Below, piece by piece: positions 50,156-60,128 of a stretch of DNA of 64,000 nucleotides. The notes beneath the pieces are model-generated. The model worked only from the letters and a program-made list of their open reading frames with translations, had not been told where the DNA came from and ran no database searches. How positions within the stretch are numbered: position 1 is the stretch's first letter; each line of letters begins with the position of its first letter. Source of the DNA: PALSA-1316 sp964499365 (lineage in GTDB: Bacteria > Nitrospirota > Thermodesulfovibrionia > Thermodesulfovibrionales > UBA6898); the NCBI GenBank assembly GCA_964499365.1, contig CAZCKU010000004.1:124001-188000 (forward strand), in the 5' to 3' direction. A program made the position numbers and the translations under genes.

Positions 50156-52066
50156 CTAGTCTTCTGCTCCGACACCTATATATTCCCTGAGTTTCTCGGC
50201 ATCGAATTTCTTCTCTGCTTCCCTGTCAGGCGACAACAGAGAGGCGAGAATGCCGATCAGAAACGCTCCCGCCATCGAGTAGACGCCGGGGTTTTTCAGA
50301 GGGAATATCGGCTTCGGCATGGCAGCCCCTGCCTCTTTCTTTTCTGCTTCAAATTGCGACTTCACGTCAGTGACCAGCTTGTCTGCGGCTGCAGGGTCGG
50401 TCGTCGACAGGCTCTGAAGCACTTCGATAGTCGTTGCGGTCCTGTCTTCAGCAGCCTTGATCTGAGCAGCGCGTTCCTTCTCATCCTTCACACCTGCCGC
50501 AAGTTCTGCCTTCTTAGCCTCCAGAGCAGTCTGCTCGTCGGCACGTGCCCTGGCAAGCGCATCGCTGCTGCCCGCGATACCCTTATACCTGCCAAGCGCC
50601 TCTGTCCTATTCTTGTAAGCGGCATCGATTCCCTTCACCTTTGCCTCAACCGCCTCCTTCTCGGACTTATGCACGATATCAACCCAGACGGTCGGGCTGA
50701 GGATCAGCAGGATCGTTGCGATCGCAAGTCCGGTATAGATGCTGAGCACGGCACCGGACGTCGTAAACCTCTTCCACATGAGCGACATCAGCAGGGCGGG
50801 AAAGTTCGCGCTGGCAGCGATCGCAAAGGTGAGTCCGACCAGAAACGCGACGTTCTGGCCCTTAAAGAGAATCCCCAGGGCGATTGCGGTCACCCCCAGC
50901 CCGATGGTGGCCAGCTTGGCAACCCTGACCTCATCTTTTTCAGATGCCACGCCGCGCCTGACCACGCCGACATACAGGTCATGAGAGAAGGCCGAGGCAC
51001 CGGCCAGCGTGAGACCCGACACGACAGCCAGGATCGTTGCAAAGGCAACGGCAGAGAGGAAGCCGAGGAAGATGTTCCCGCCGAGCGCCTCTGCAAGGAG
51101 AGGTCCTGCCATATTGCCGCCCTTGTCAATGCTCATGATCACCTTCTGGCCCACGAGCACCGCGGAACCGAACCCGATGGTCACGGTAAGGATATAGAAA
51201 TAGCCGATAAAACCGGTGGCATAAAATACAGACTTTCTGGCTGCCTTGACGTCAGGCACCGTGAAGAACCTCATCAGGATATGGGGCAGTCCCGCTGTGC
51301 CGAACATGAGGGCCAGGCCGAGAGAGAAGGCGTCCATCGGACTGGTCACCAGCCCGCCCGGTTCAAGGAACTTCTGGCCAAGGGGAGTCGCCGTGGAGGC
51401 CTGTTTGAAGAGTTCGCCGTAGCTGAACCCGAACTTGCCCAGGGTCAGGATGACCAGTATCGTGGCACCGCCCAGGAGGAGGACCGCTTTGATTATCTGG
51501 ACCCACGTCGTGGCTATCATGCCGCCGAAGATAACATAGGATATCATGAGGGCCCCGGTGACCACGATCGCGACCTCGAACGGCAGGCCGAACATCAGTT
51601 TGATCAGGGTCCCCGCGCCGACCATTTGTGCGATCAGATACGTGAGGACAACAACCAGCGAGCCGGCAGCCGCGGCAGCCCGTATAGGCCTCTGGCTGAG
51701 ACGGTACGACACGACGTCTGCAAAGGTATATTTGCCGAGATTCCTCAGGGGTTCCGACAGGAGAAACATGACGATCGGCCAGCCCACGAGCCAGCCCACG
51801 GAATAGATCAGCCCGTCATAACCCTTGGTTGCCACGAGACCGGCAATCCCCAGGAATGAAGCGGCGCTCATATAATCTCCGGCCAGGGCCAGTCCGTTCT
51901 GGAACCCGGTGACGCTCCTGCCGGCTGCATAGAAATCCTTGGTTGTCTTGGTCCTCTTTGCGGCCCAGTACGTAATAAGCAGCGTACTGATCACGAAGGC
52001 GATAAAGAACATGATCGCTGTCGGATTGGCCTGTCCTATCATCGTTTGTGTAGCAGTTGTCGGCAT
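50156..52066 (-). CDS. actP: ActP-like cation/acetate symporter with coiled-coil insertion
   Basis: A 636-residue sodium:solute symporter (SSS family) with about 13 helices. FYAAGRSVTGFQNGLALAGD, AASFLGIAGLV and TAGLPHILMRFFTVPDVKAARKS match acetate permease ActP. Between about residues 465 and 575, before the last helix, lies a ~110-residue Ala/Lys/Glu-rich coiled-coil-like insertion (KSEKEAVEAKVKGIDAAYKN and onwards) that ordinary ActP (about 550 residues) lacks. A GGGGGGTT site precedes the ATG. It follows the DUF485 gene by 3 nt. Confidence 0.88.
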   Translation of the reverse strand: MPTTATQTMIGQANPTAIMFFIAFVISTLLITYWAAKRTKTTKDFYAAGRSVTGFQNGLALAGDYMSAASFLGIAGLVATKGYDGLIYSVGWLVGWPIVMFLLSEPLRNLGKYTFADVVSYRLSQRPIRAAAAAGSLVVVLTYLIAQMVGAGTLIKLMFGLPFEVAIVVTGALMISYVIFGGMIATTWVQIIKAVLLLGGATILVILTLGKFGFSYGELFKQASTATPLGQKFLEPGGLVTSPMDAFSLGLALMFGTAGLPHILMRFFTVPDVKAARKSVFYATGFIGYFYILTVTIGFGSAVLVGQKVIMSIDKGGNMAGPLLAEALGGNIFLGFLSAVAFATILAVVSGLTLAGASAFSHDLYVGVVRRGVASEKDEVRVAKLATIGLGVTAIALGILFKGQNVAFLVGLTFAIAASANFPALLMSLMWKRFTTSGAVLSIYTGLAIATILLILSPTVWVDIVHKSEKEAVEAKVKGIDAAYKNRTEALGRYKGIAGSSDALARARADEQTALEAKKAELAAGVKDEKERAAQIKAAEDRTATTIEVLQSLSTTDPAAADKLVTDVKSQFEAEKKEAGAAMPKPIFPLKNPGVYSMAGAFLIGILASLLSPDREAEKKFDAEKLREYIGVGAED

Positions 52067-52069
52067 CTA

Positions 52070-52384
52070 TCAACCCCCCATCTTCTCTTTTATTTTCTGG
52101 ACTTCCTTGTCGTAGACAGTGTTGGCCCAGTATATGTAGCCAGCAGTAAGCACCCACGACAGGACAATCGTCATCACCGCAATGGGGATGCCGATTGTTG
52201 TTGCGCTGCCCGGGTCCATTTTCTGCGCAAGAAAGGGCTTGTTGTATGCGATCAGCCCCACGAACCCGAAATAGAGTATCAGTTCCAGGATGGTGAGAAT
52301 GATCGAAATAGTATTCTTCTTTGACACCAGCGCCTTGAAATCAGGGTCATCCAGAATCTCAAGGGCCGTCTTGTTCGTGGCCAT
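52070..52384 (-). CDS. yjcH: DUF485 (YjcH-like) membrane protein
   Basis: A 104-residue two-helix protein (TIILTILELILYFGFVGLIAY and AVMTIVLSWVLTAGYIYWANT) with a charged end QKIKEKMGG. The start of the domain, DDPDFKALVSKKN, is typical of DUF485, which is paired with ActP in many bacteria. It lies immediately upstream of actP, so a small-subunit role is likely. Confidence 0.9.
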   Translation of the reverse strand: MATNKTALEILDDPDFKALVSKKNTISIILTILELILYFGFVGLIAYNKPFLAQKMDPGSATTIGIPIAVMTIVLSWVLTAGYIYWANTVYDKEVQKIKEKMGG

Positions 52385-52790
52385 AATCAGGTCCCTCCTC
52401 AGTAGTATAGGTCCGCAGATGCAGACCGCGCATCCATCAGTACTGAAACGCCGGAAAATTGCCTGTCTCTCACCTCCCTTTGGTTGTCATTATAGTTTCA
52501 TCAGAGTACTCAATAATTAGTGCCTGTATGTACAGTAGGGTTCGTCATCCTCGGGCCTGTTTGCCGGCCGGCAGGCCTATCTACCGATAGGCAGGCTTGA
52601 CCCGGGGATCCCGAACATATCGAAAACACTGGATTCCCGCCTTCACGAGAATGACAGCCAAAAACATAATGGCAATCTATACACAGACTCAAATTACTCT
52701 CAGGGCATTACTCATATCAATACCACAGAATCCGTCACGGTTATATCAATATTTTTTACGCCCCCCTTTCAGATATCTCATGCCCCCGCC
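52385..52790. repeat. Intergenic region with dispersed repeat, copy 2
   Basis: About 400 bp without a gene. It holds a palindromic stretch (GCCTATCTACCGATAGGC near 52575-52592), a CTTGACCCGGGGATCCCG segment and a copy (52628-52656) of the 29-bp repeat found at 32477-32505, with one mismatch. The right part is AT-rich and featureless. Confidence 0.6.
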
Positions 52791-54701
52791 CTACCATATG
52801 AGAGGCTTGTATCGTTCTATAAGGATATCCTGCAGCCTAGAGATAAGGCTGAAGGCCTCGCGCAGCGTCCTCTTCTCTAGATTGCTGAGGGTCTTGGGGT
52901 CGATGAAATTGTCAGGCTCGGTGCCGGCCCCGATCTGTTCGTACTGATGCCGTATTCGCAGCAGCATGATAAACTCGAAGGCCTGCTCCAGTTCATCCGC
53001 ATATTCGTTGAGAATGGTATGCCGCGACCGGAGGGCAGCGATGCGCTCGAGCGTTGAGGTCTCCGGGATGCCCTTTTCAAGGGCGAAAAGTCTCACCATA
53101 TCCACAAACAGGGCGAGTCCCTTGACCTTGAGGTTCAAATGGTCCTTGTGTGGCCCCTCCTTTTCGACGAGGAAGGACCTGAAGAACCCGACCGGAGGAC
53201 TGTTCCTGATAATCGTGTTGGCCATGTAGCCGAGGAATATCATCTGGCCTTCAAGTATGCTGTTCAAAGAATCGCGAACCTCGCCGGCGAGGCTGAACTC
53301 TCCGTGCAGCGGCCTGAAATCAAAGAATATGAGCGACTTCAGCACTGCGTCCGGTGTCGGTGTATAGATCCAGGTCGAAAAATACTTTTTCCAGACCCTG
53401 ACCGGCTGGCACCATAGGGGGTTGCTGGCCATATAGTCGGCGGGACAGACAGGAAAACCGCAGCGCACAAGACCGTCCCTCACCGCGTTCGCAAATGCAT
53501 TGAAATAGCGGGCAATGCCAGGCTCGTCCTCTTTGGCAGCGGGGTTGGCGTAGATGATCGCGTTGTCCTGATCCGTCCTGAAGGTCTGCTCCTTCCTTCC
53601 TTCACTGCCGAAGATGATCCAGCAATAGGCGACCGGAGGAGGACCGAGCGTCATTTCAGTTATTTCGAGGACCTTTCTCTGGAGGCGGTCGTTCAGTTCA
53701 GTGATGATCCTGGTGATATTGCCTGCACGTGCACCCTCCTTCAGCAGCAGGCCGACGACGCTGTTGATCTTCGTCGAGGTCAGGACAAGTCCGTCAACGG
53801 TCTGCTGACTCTCGATCTCCCTCGCCAGAGAGACCGGAGAGGTGCCCTGGAGAATCAACAGGTCATGATTGGTCACAACGCCCCTCAACCTTCCGTTGTC
53901 AAGCACCAGGAGATGGTGCAGGCCGTAGCGGATCATCTTCAACAGAGCCTCGAAGCAGTACTCCCGGGAGTCAACGGTAATAAGACCGCTGCTCATGACG
54001 GTCTGTATGCAGTCTGACGGAGCTCTGCCCGCTGCCAGGACCTTGTCCCTGAGGTCCCTGTCGGTAACGATGCCGACCGGCTTGTTGCCTGCGTCGACGA
54101 TTACGAGAGAACTGATCGCGTTGCGCGACATGACGTCTGCCGCATCCTTTATCGAAATATTCCGTGCTGCGGTGATGGCGTCCCTCACGACGATATCTCC
54201 CACAGCGGTAGCCGTCAGGCGCCGGTCCCCTCCATGCTGCAGCAGGCCGCCCTTATGGATTTCGTTGTAGGTCTTATCTATATATAAGTTGAGATAGGAT
54301 GACAGGAAGTACTCGGCAAAGTGGGGGTGCAGCTCAAGGAGTCTGATAACCGCTGCCTTTGCGATGAGATAGCAGGTGGTCTCCTCGATAGCCACAACAT
54401 TGGCCCGTGACTTGTCGCCGCTGACCAGCGAGAGAAAGCCGAAGGTGTCGTAGGCCGACCGGGTACCGAGCGGGACTTCTTCTTTGTCAGCCGCGCGCCT
54501 GAAGACCCTGACCGAGCCGGTGATGATAACCCGGAGATAGTCGCTGGCAGGACCGTCCTGGTACAAGATCGTTTCACCCTGAGGGTACGTCTCGGTCGAC
54601 ACATGTCCCGCAAGGTCAGTGAGGACTGCCTCCTCAAGGTCCTGAAACGGCGATACCCCCCTGAGGAATTCCACGACTTCTGCTGTGTGCAGATTCTTCA
54701 A
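52791..54701 (-). CDS. cNMP-binding, CBS-pair and DUF294 nucleotidyltransferase-like protein
   Basis: A 636-residue signalling protein. Residues ~15-130 are a cNMP-binding domain (YQDGPASDYLRVIITGSVRVFR). Residues ~165-290 are a CBS pair (ADVMSRNAISSLVIVDAGNKPVGIVTDRDLRD and a second copy). Residues ~350-500 are a DUF294 nucleotidyltransferase (WIIFGSEGRKEQTFRTDQDNA, the GSxGRxE-D-D motif). A helical DUF294-C end follows. Start TTG 54701 has a GAAGAAGG site. Such proteins accompany acetate symporters. A paralogue lies at the right window edge. Confidence 0.9.
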   Translation of the reverse strand: MKNLHTAEVVEFLRGVSPFQDLEEAVLTDLAGHVSTETYPQGETILYQDGPASDYLRVIITGSVRVFRRAADKEEVPLGTRSAYDTFGFLSLVSGDKSRANVVAIEETTCYLIAKAAVIRLLELHPHFAEYFLSSYLNLYIDKTYNEIHKGGLLQHGGDRRLTATAVGDIVVRDAITAARNISIKDAADVMSRNAISSLVIVDAGNKPVGIVTDRDLRDKVLAAGRAPSDCIQTVMSSGLITVDSREYCFEALLKMIRYGLHHLLVLDNGRLRGVVTNHDLLILQGTSPVSLAREIESQQTVDGLVLTSTKINSVVGLLLKEGARAGNITRIITELNDRLQRKVLEITEMTLGPPPVAYCWIIFGSEGRKEQTFRTDQDNAIIYANPAAKEDEPGIARYFNAFANAVRDGLVRCGFPVCPADYMASNPLWCQPVRVWKKYFSTWIYTPTPDAVLKSLIFFDFRPLHGEFSLAGEVRDSLNSILEGQMIFLGYMANTIIRNSPPVGFFRSFLVEKEGPHKDHLNLKVKGLALFVDMVRLFALEKGIPETSTLERIAALRSRHTILNEYADELEQAFEFIMLLRIRHQYEQIGAGTEPDNFIDPKTLSNLEKRTLREAFSLISRLQDILIERYKPLIW

Positions 54702-55222
54702 TTGTCCTTCTTCTCCTTTACCCTATGACAGGTCAGCCATAAGGAGAGCGGTCATGACACGGGCTTTTATACCAGAACCAGACATTTCTTCCTTTCTGAC
54801 AGTCTCCACCCAGAATAAGCCGGCAGCATAAATGCCGGGCAGCTTCTCTATCGCAATTCAAATGCCAAACGCCATCGTTCGCAGGCCTTAAGAAAAAATA
54901 TCATTAAAATCCAGGCATATCAATATTTTTCTAAGTCAAAGCGGATGATGAGAGGGAATGTTGACAACGGGTAGTTGCTACAATTGGTTACAGTCACCGC
55001 GGCTTATATGAAATTGTGGTTATTAATCAGCATTATAATTGGATTTACATTTTGTTGCACTTTTCCCTTCACTCGATACAATTAGTTACATTCCGAAACC
55101 GACTGAGGGTAGTTAAACGGGGAGCAATGAAAAATGATTAGAACTTTAGCAGGCTATTGATGAGGGTAAAGATGTAATTAAATTATTTCTGACAGAGAGA
55201 GGCGTGAACAGGATACAGGGTT
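54702..55222. other. AT-rich non-coding region with a spaced direct repeat
   Basis: About 520 bp without a convincing gene. TACAATTGGTTACA (54979-54992) and TACAATTAGTTACA (55077-55090) are direct repeats differing at one base, 98 nt apart. A third weaker match (TATAATTGGATTTACA) lies between them. Short frames around 55127-55160 end quickly. It could be regulatory DNA or the remains of a lost gene. Confidence 0.45.
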
Positions 55223-55259
55223 CCTGCCGCCCCGTTGCTATTCACAACAGGGCGGCAGG
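55223..55259. terminator. Hairpin downstream of the 147-residue protein gene
   Basis: CCTGCCGCCC (55223-55232) pairs with GGGCGGCAGG (55250-55259), extended by an inner GTTG/CAAC. It sits just past the stop codon of the minus-strand gene at 55267 and lacks a T-run. Confidence 0.6.
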
Positions 55260-55266
55260 TAATCAC

Positions 55267-55710
55267 CTATTCATCCATTATATGGAGAATGTTATACAGA
55301 GTCTGGGCAAAGGCGTCGTTCGTCACGACGATCGTCTTCTTGCCGGCAATCTCAAAACCATACCGCGGCTCCTTATCCATATCGGTATACGCAGCGCGCA
55401 GTTTTGACATGATATTGTCAATCTTTCTCTGGGAAAGGCCCTTCTTTGACATCAGGGTCTTCAGGTTATGCTCAGTTGAATCTCCCTCTGCAAACCAGGC
55501 GATCCCGAACATGCCGGGCGGTTTTCCGAGGAAGACGTAGAGCACCTTCTCTGACGGGACAAGCTCGAACCTGTCGTCGATCTTCTGAGCAAGAGCCGTG
55601 AACTGCGCGCTGAACTTTGTTATGCGCTGGGCGCCTGCCGACGCTGGATCAAGTGCAGGCAATGCCGCTGCTTCTTCCTTCCCTCCAAACAGTTTGCTGA
55701 AAAAGCCCAT
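55267..55710 (-). CDS. Protein of unknown function, 147 residues
   Basis: A soluble protein with no recognised domain. The N-terminus MGFFSKLFGGKEEAA is amphipathic and reminiscent of membrane-associated small proteins. The middle (KVLYVFLGKPPGMFGIAWFAEG) looks like an alpha/beta fold, and the rest is helical. An AAGGAG site precedes the ATG. It seems to be monocistronic, with a hairpin after it. No function is proposed. Confidence 0.7.
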   Translation of the reverse strand: MGFFSKLFGGKEEAAALPALDPASAGAQRITKFSAQFTALAQKIDDRFELVPSEKVLYVFLGKPPGMFGIAWFAEGDSTEHNLKTLMSKKGLSQRKIDNIMSKLRAAYTDMDKEPRYGFEIAGKKTIVVTNDAFAQTLYNILHIMDE

Positions 55711-55908
55711 GTTAACTCCTTATTGAATATATTTTATTGCGGAAGGAATATAGACATGATACAGCGGGGGAGAAATCCCTGAATGTAGCGGAAAAAACCA
55801 CTGGAGATACTTTCCGCTCTTCTTTGGTTCGTTGACGAAGTTTTCCAAAGCACCTCACGGTTTATCTTCATTTTTTCATAAATGAGTCAAAAAAGCAATG
55901 AATATTGT

Positions 55909-56343
55909 CTATCGTCCCCTGCCGCATTTCGTTTCGAGAAAAGCGGCCAGTCTGTCGGAATCGTGTGGCTCCAACTCCTTCAACCAGACGACGACCTCCT
56001 TTTTCCAGTTGTCCTCCCTCAGGGTAATCACCAGACGGTTCTTGTCGGGACGGGCGACCTTGACGATATTCCGGTAGCGTACAAGCTGCTTTTCGCGGGA
56101 CTGGTTCAGCTCAAGAAAGTCTTCTCTGATGTGAATCTGAGGCCTCCTGCTCTTCACAAGGGTAAGGATAAACATGCCGAGGCCGAAGATGATCATGAAC
56201 CCTGCAGCGTTCGTGGCTGTCTGGTTCTTCATGACCGCCTGGACGATCAGGGCAATACCACCCAAGGCCAGGACTCCGTACATAACGAGGAAGAAAAGCG
56301 CCTGTGACGTCTTCTGATATATTTTAGTGCCGATCATCTCCAT
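55909..56343 (-). CDS. Two-helix membrane protein of unknown function
   Basis: A 144-residue protein. Two N-terminal helices (FFLVMYGVLALGGIALIVQAV, AAGFMIIFGLGMFILTLV) are followed by a soluble PH-like segment (IHIREDFLELNQSREKQLVRYRNIVKVA), suggesting a bacterial PH-like (bPH) domain such as DUF304. The start is ATG 56343 or 56337. A TTGCGT and a TATTAG box lie just upstream with short spacing and leave almost no leader. Confidence 0.6.
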   Translation of the reverse strand: MEMIGTKIYQKTSQALFFLVMYGVLALGGIALIVQAVMKNQTATNAAGFMIIFGLGMFILTLVKSRRPQIHIREDFLELNQSREKQLVRYRNIVKVARPDKNRLVITLREDNWKKEVVVWLKELEPHDSDRLAAFLETKCGRGR

Positions 56344-56411
56344 CCAGTCTAATAATTATCGTACTAATAACGCAAGAAGTTATATTGGACTTATACTGCC
56401 GGGCTCCGAGC

Positions 56412-56963
56412 CTATTTTATCCTCTTTGATATGATTTTGAATTCTTCGGTCCCTGCTTTTTCGAGGAGCTGGAAGAGCACTGTTTCGGTGCAGGTTAAGA
56501 CCGCACCGGCATCCCGCATGTATTCGAGGGCTGTCCGGTAATTCTCCTTTGTCCTCGAACAGATGGCATCGCTCACTGCATGGACGACATACCCTTTTGC
56601 GACCAGGTCAATACAGGTTTGAAGAACACAGACATGGGTCTCCATTCCGCAAAGTATGACCTTCTTTCTTCCTGTTGCCTTGAGTGTGTCTGCAAACGTC
56701 CCCATACCACAGCAGCTGAAGGTCACCTTTTCGTGCGGCTGATATGGCTGAAGCACCTCTTTAATTTCAGCAACCGTAGGACCCAGACCCTTCGGGTACT
56801 GTTCATTGAGAAGGATCGGCACATTCTGCAGTCTTGCCAGTTCGATCAGATGCAGGCAGTTCTCAACAACCCGCTGCCTCTCGGACATCACCGCTGCCAG
56901 ACGCTCCTGGATATCAACGATCACCAGCACCGTATCGACATTACTCAGAATAAAATTGTCCAT
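56412..56963 (-). CDS. Isochorismatase-family cysteine hydrolase
   Basis: A 183-residue hydrolase. The catalytic triad is visible: Asp in LVIVDIQERL, Lys in HEKVTFSCC and Cys in GMETHVCVLQT. The pattern matches the YcaC/isochorismatase-like branch. The physiological substrate cannot be deduced. A CGGAGG site precedes the ATG. It lies 11 nt after the following-listed unknown gene, so they may be co-transcribed. Confidence 0.9.
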   Translation of the reverse strand: MDNFILSNVDTVLVIVDIQERLAAVMSERQRVVENCLHLIELARLQNVPILLNEQYPKGLGPTVAEIKEVLQPYQPHEKVTFSCCGMGTFADTLKATGRKKVILCGMETHVCVLQTCIDLVAKGYVVHAVSDAICSRTKENYRTALEYMRDAGAVLTCTETVLFQLLEKAGTEEFKIISKRIK

Positions 56964-56974
56964 CTCTACCTCCG

Positions 56975-57544
56975 CTAAATAAGTTCCGCCTGACGGTAGG
57001 CGTTCCTTATCTTCTTCAGTGACTTCACCGCCTCATCAGCATACGATATAATCCAGAACGACACCTCAGGAACGGAATAACCTGATCCTTCATTTTCAGC
57101 GCCGAAGAGAAAAGCGGCCGCCTTCTGACCAAACAGGTCCTGGTGGCCAGAATAATCGTCCCAGTAATTATAATAAGATTTTATCCTCTTCTCTAGCTCC
57201 TCGGGGTTGCATGCTCCCCCGGGGCTTCTCCCGAAGTAGTGCTGAAATAACTTCACGGCCAGCTCAGGCTTCTGCTTTTTGAAGACCTTATCAACCATCC
57301 AGAAGTTCATCATCAGCATCTCCCTGAAGAAATGGTCACGTGAAAGCTGTTTAAAGTGTGACCCTGACCGGTGCATCTCCTCATGCACAAATTTCGCCGC
57401 ATTATCAAAACAGCACTGATAGAGAAACGCAACGATCTCGTCGTCGCGCTCGTCAGGCGGCAGGGCCTTCAGCTTCTGGACGCTCTTTTCCGACTGCTCC
57501 TCCTCTTTATTAAACAAGCCCATGATAAAATCGAGAATAGCCAT
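56975..57544 (-). CDS. Protein of unknown function, 189 residues
   Basis: A soluble, largely helical protein with an N-terminal MAILDFIMGLFNKEEEQ, resembling the start of the 147-residue protein at 55267 in having a hydrophobic MGxF-type opening. Aromatic-rich segments (FQHYFGR, KSYYNYWDDYSGHQDLFGQ) are distinctive. No domain is recognised. A GGAGG site precedes the ATG, and the isochorismatase-family gene follows after 11 nt. Confidence 0.7.
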   Translation of the reverse strand: MAILDFIMGLFNKEEEQSEKSVQKLKALPPDERDDEIVAFLYQCCFDNAAKFVHEEMHRSGSHFKQLSRDHFFREMLMMNFWMVDKVFKKQKPELAVKLFQHYFGRSPGGACNPEELEKRIKSYYNYWDDYSGHQDLFGQKAAAFLFGAENEGSGYSVPEVSFWIISYADEAVKSLKKIRNAYRQAELI

Positions 57545-57565
57545 CTTCCTCCATGTATTATCCGG

Positions 57566-57603
57566 AAAAGACAGGAGCAGGTAAAAACCTGCTCCTGTCT
57601 TTT
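57566..57603 (-). terminator. Terminator of acs
   Basis: A 16-bp perfect stem (57566-57581 with 57588-57603, containing GACAGGAGCAGG) and the 6-nt loop TAAAAA. The arm ends in TTTT in the minus-strand reading. It is symmetrical enough to act in both directions. Confidence 0.8.
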
Positions 57604-57638
57604 AAATTATGATATGTAAACTGCCCGCCACGAAGATC

Positions 57639-59615
<1,977 letters not shown>

Positions 59616-59676
59616 TCTGAATCTCCTCCTTTATGGATGGTAGTTATACAGTAAATTAATGCCGTAGCCGCATAAA

Positions 59677-59705
59677 ATTATAATCAAATCTATATGTATA
59701 AGCAA
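59677..59705 (-). promoter_or_regulatory. Predicted promoter of acs
   Basis: On the minus strand, TTGCTT (59705-59700), a 17-bp spacer and TATAAT (59682-59677). It gives a leader of about 55 nt with a strong Shine-Dalgarno. Confidence 0.6.
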
Positions 59706-59744
59706 TACCTAATTTCATATAAATAAAGCTAATGTATTATCTTT

Positions 59745-60068
59745 TTACTTGTAATTCACCACGATGACGCTGACGATGATCCGAATCAGCGGACGGAGGA
59801 GGACAAAGATGCCGAGGATCAGGATGATCGGGACAGGACCGTCGAGATATCCCCATATGCCATGCTTTTTTTCTGCCGGAATGCGAGAAAAGGGAAATAA
59901 CTTTTTAATGAAATTGTAGAGCGGCTCGGTGAACCGTTCAAACAGGTTCTGAATAATATTATTCGGATTGCGTATGACAAGTTGCGCGGCAACCCTGCCA
60001 ATTACCAGCCACATGGCAAACTGGAGAGTATAATCGAGCACATAATAGACTGTTTTAAGTGTTTCCAT
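59745..60068 (-). CDS. Small membrane protein, possibly YggT-like
   Basis: A 107-residue protein with two hydrophobic segments (YVLDYTLQFAMWLVIGRVAAQLV and VPIILILGIFVLLRPLIRIIVSVIVV). The central RFTEPLYNFIKKLFPFSRI resembles the conserved loop of YggT proteins, though only one repeat is present. No Shine-Dalgarno is obvious. It sits between acs and a symporter gene. The family call is tentative. Confidence 0.6.
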   Translation of the reverse strand: METLKTVYYVLDYTLQFAMWLVIGRVAAQLVIRNPNNIIQNLFERFTEPLYNFIKKLFPFSRIPAEKKHGIWGYLDGPVPIILILGIFVLLRPLIRIIVSVIVVNYK

Positions 60069-60082
60069 AGTGTAATCAATGT

Positions 60083-60120
60083 GACAGGAAGGCCCCCATG
60101 AGAGTGAGGGCCTTCCTGTC
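60083..60120 (-). terminator. Hairpin after the 671-residue symporter gene
   Basis: A 13-bp perfect stem (GACAGGAAGGCCC, 60083-60095, with 60108-60120) and a 12-nt loop, directly past the symporter stop. No T-run. Confidence 0.65.
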
Positions 60121-60128
60121 TCTAGTGA

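Noticed and set aside
50354..51859. Long open frame (501 codons) antisense to the ActP-like gene
   Set aside because: Composition is rich in His/Arg/Gln with no hydrophobic core; it is a shadow of the symporter gene.
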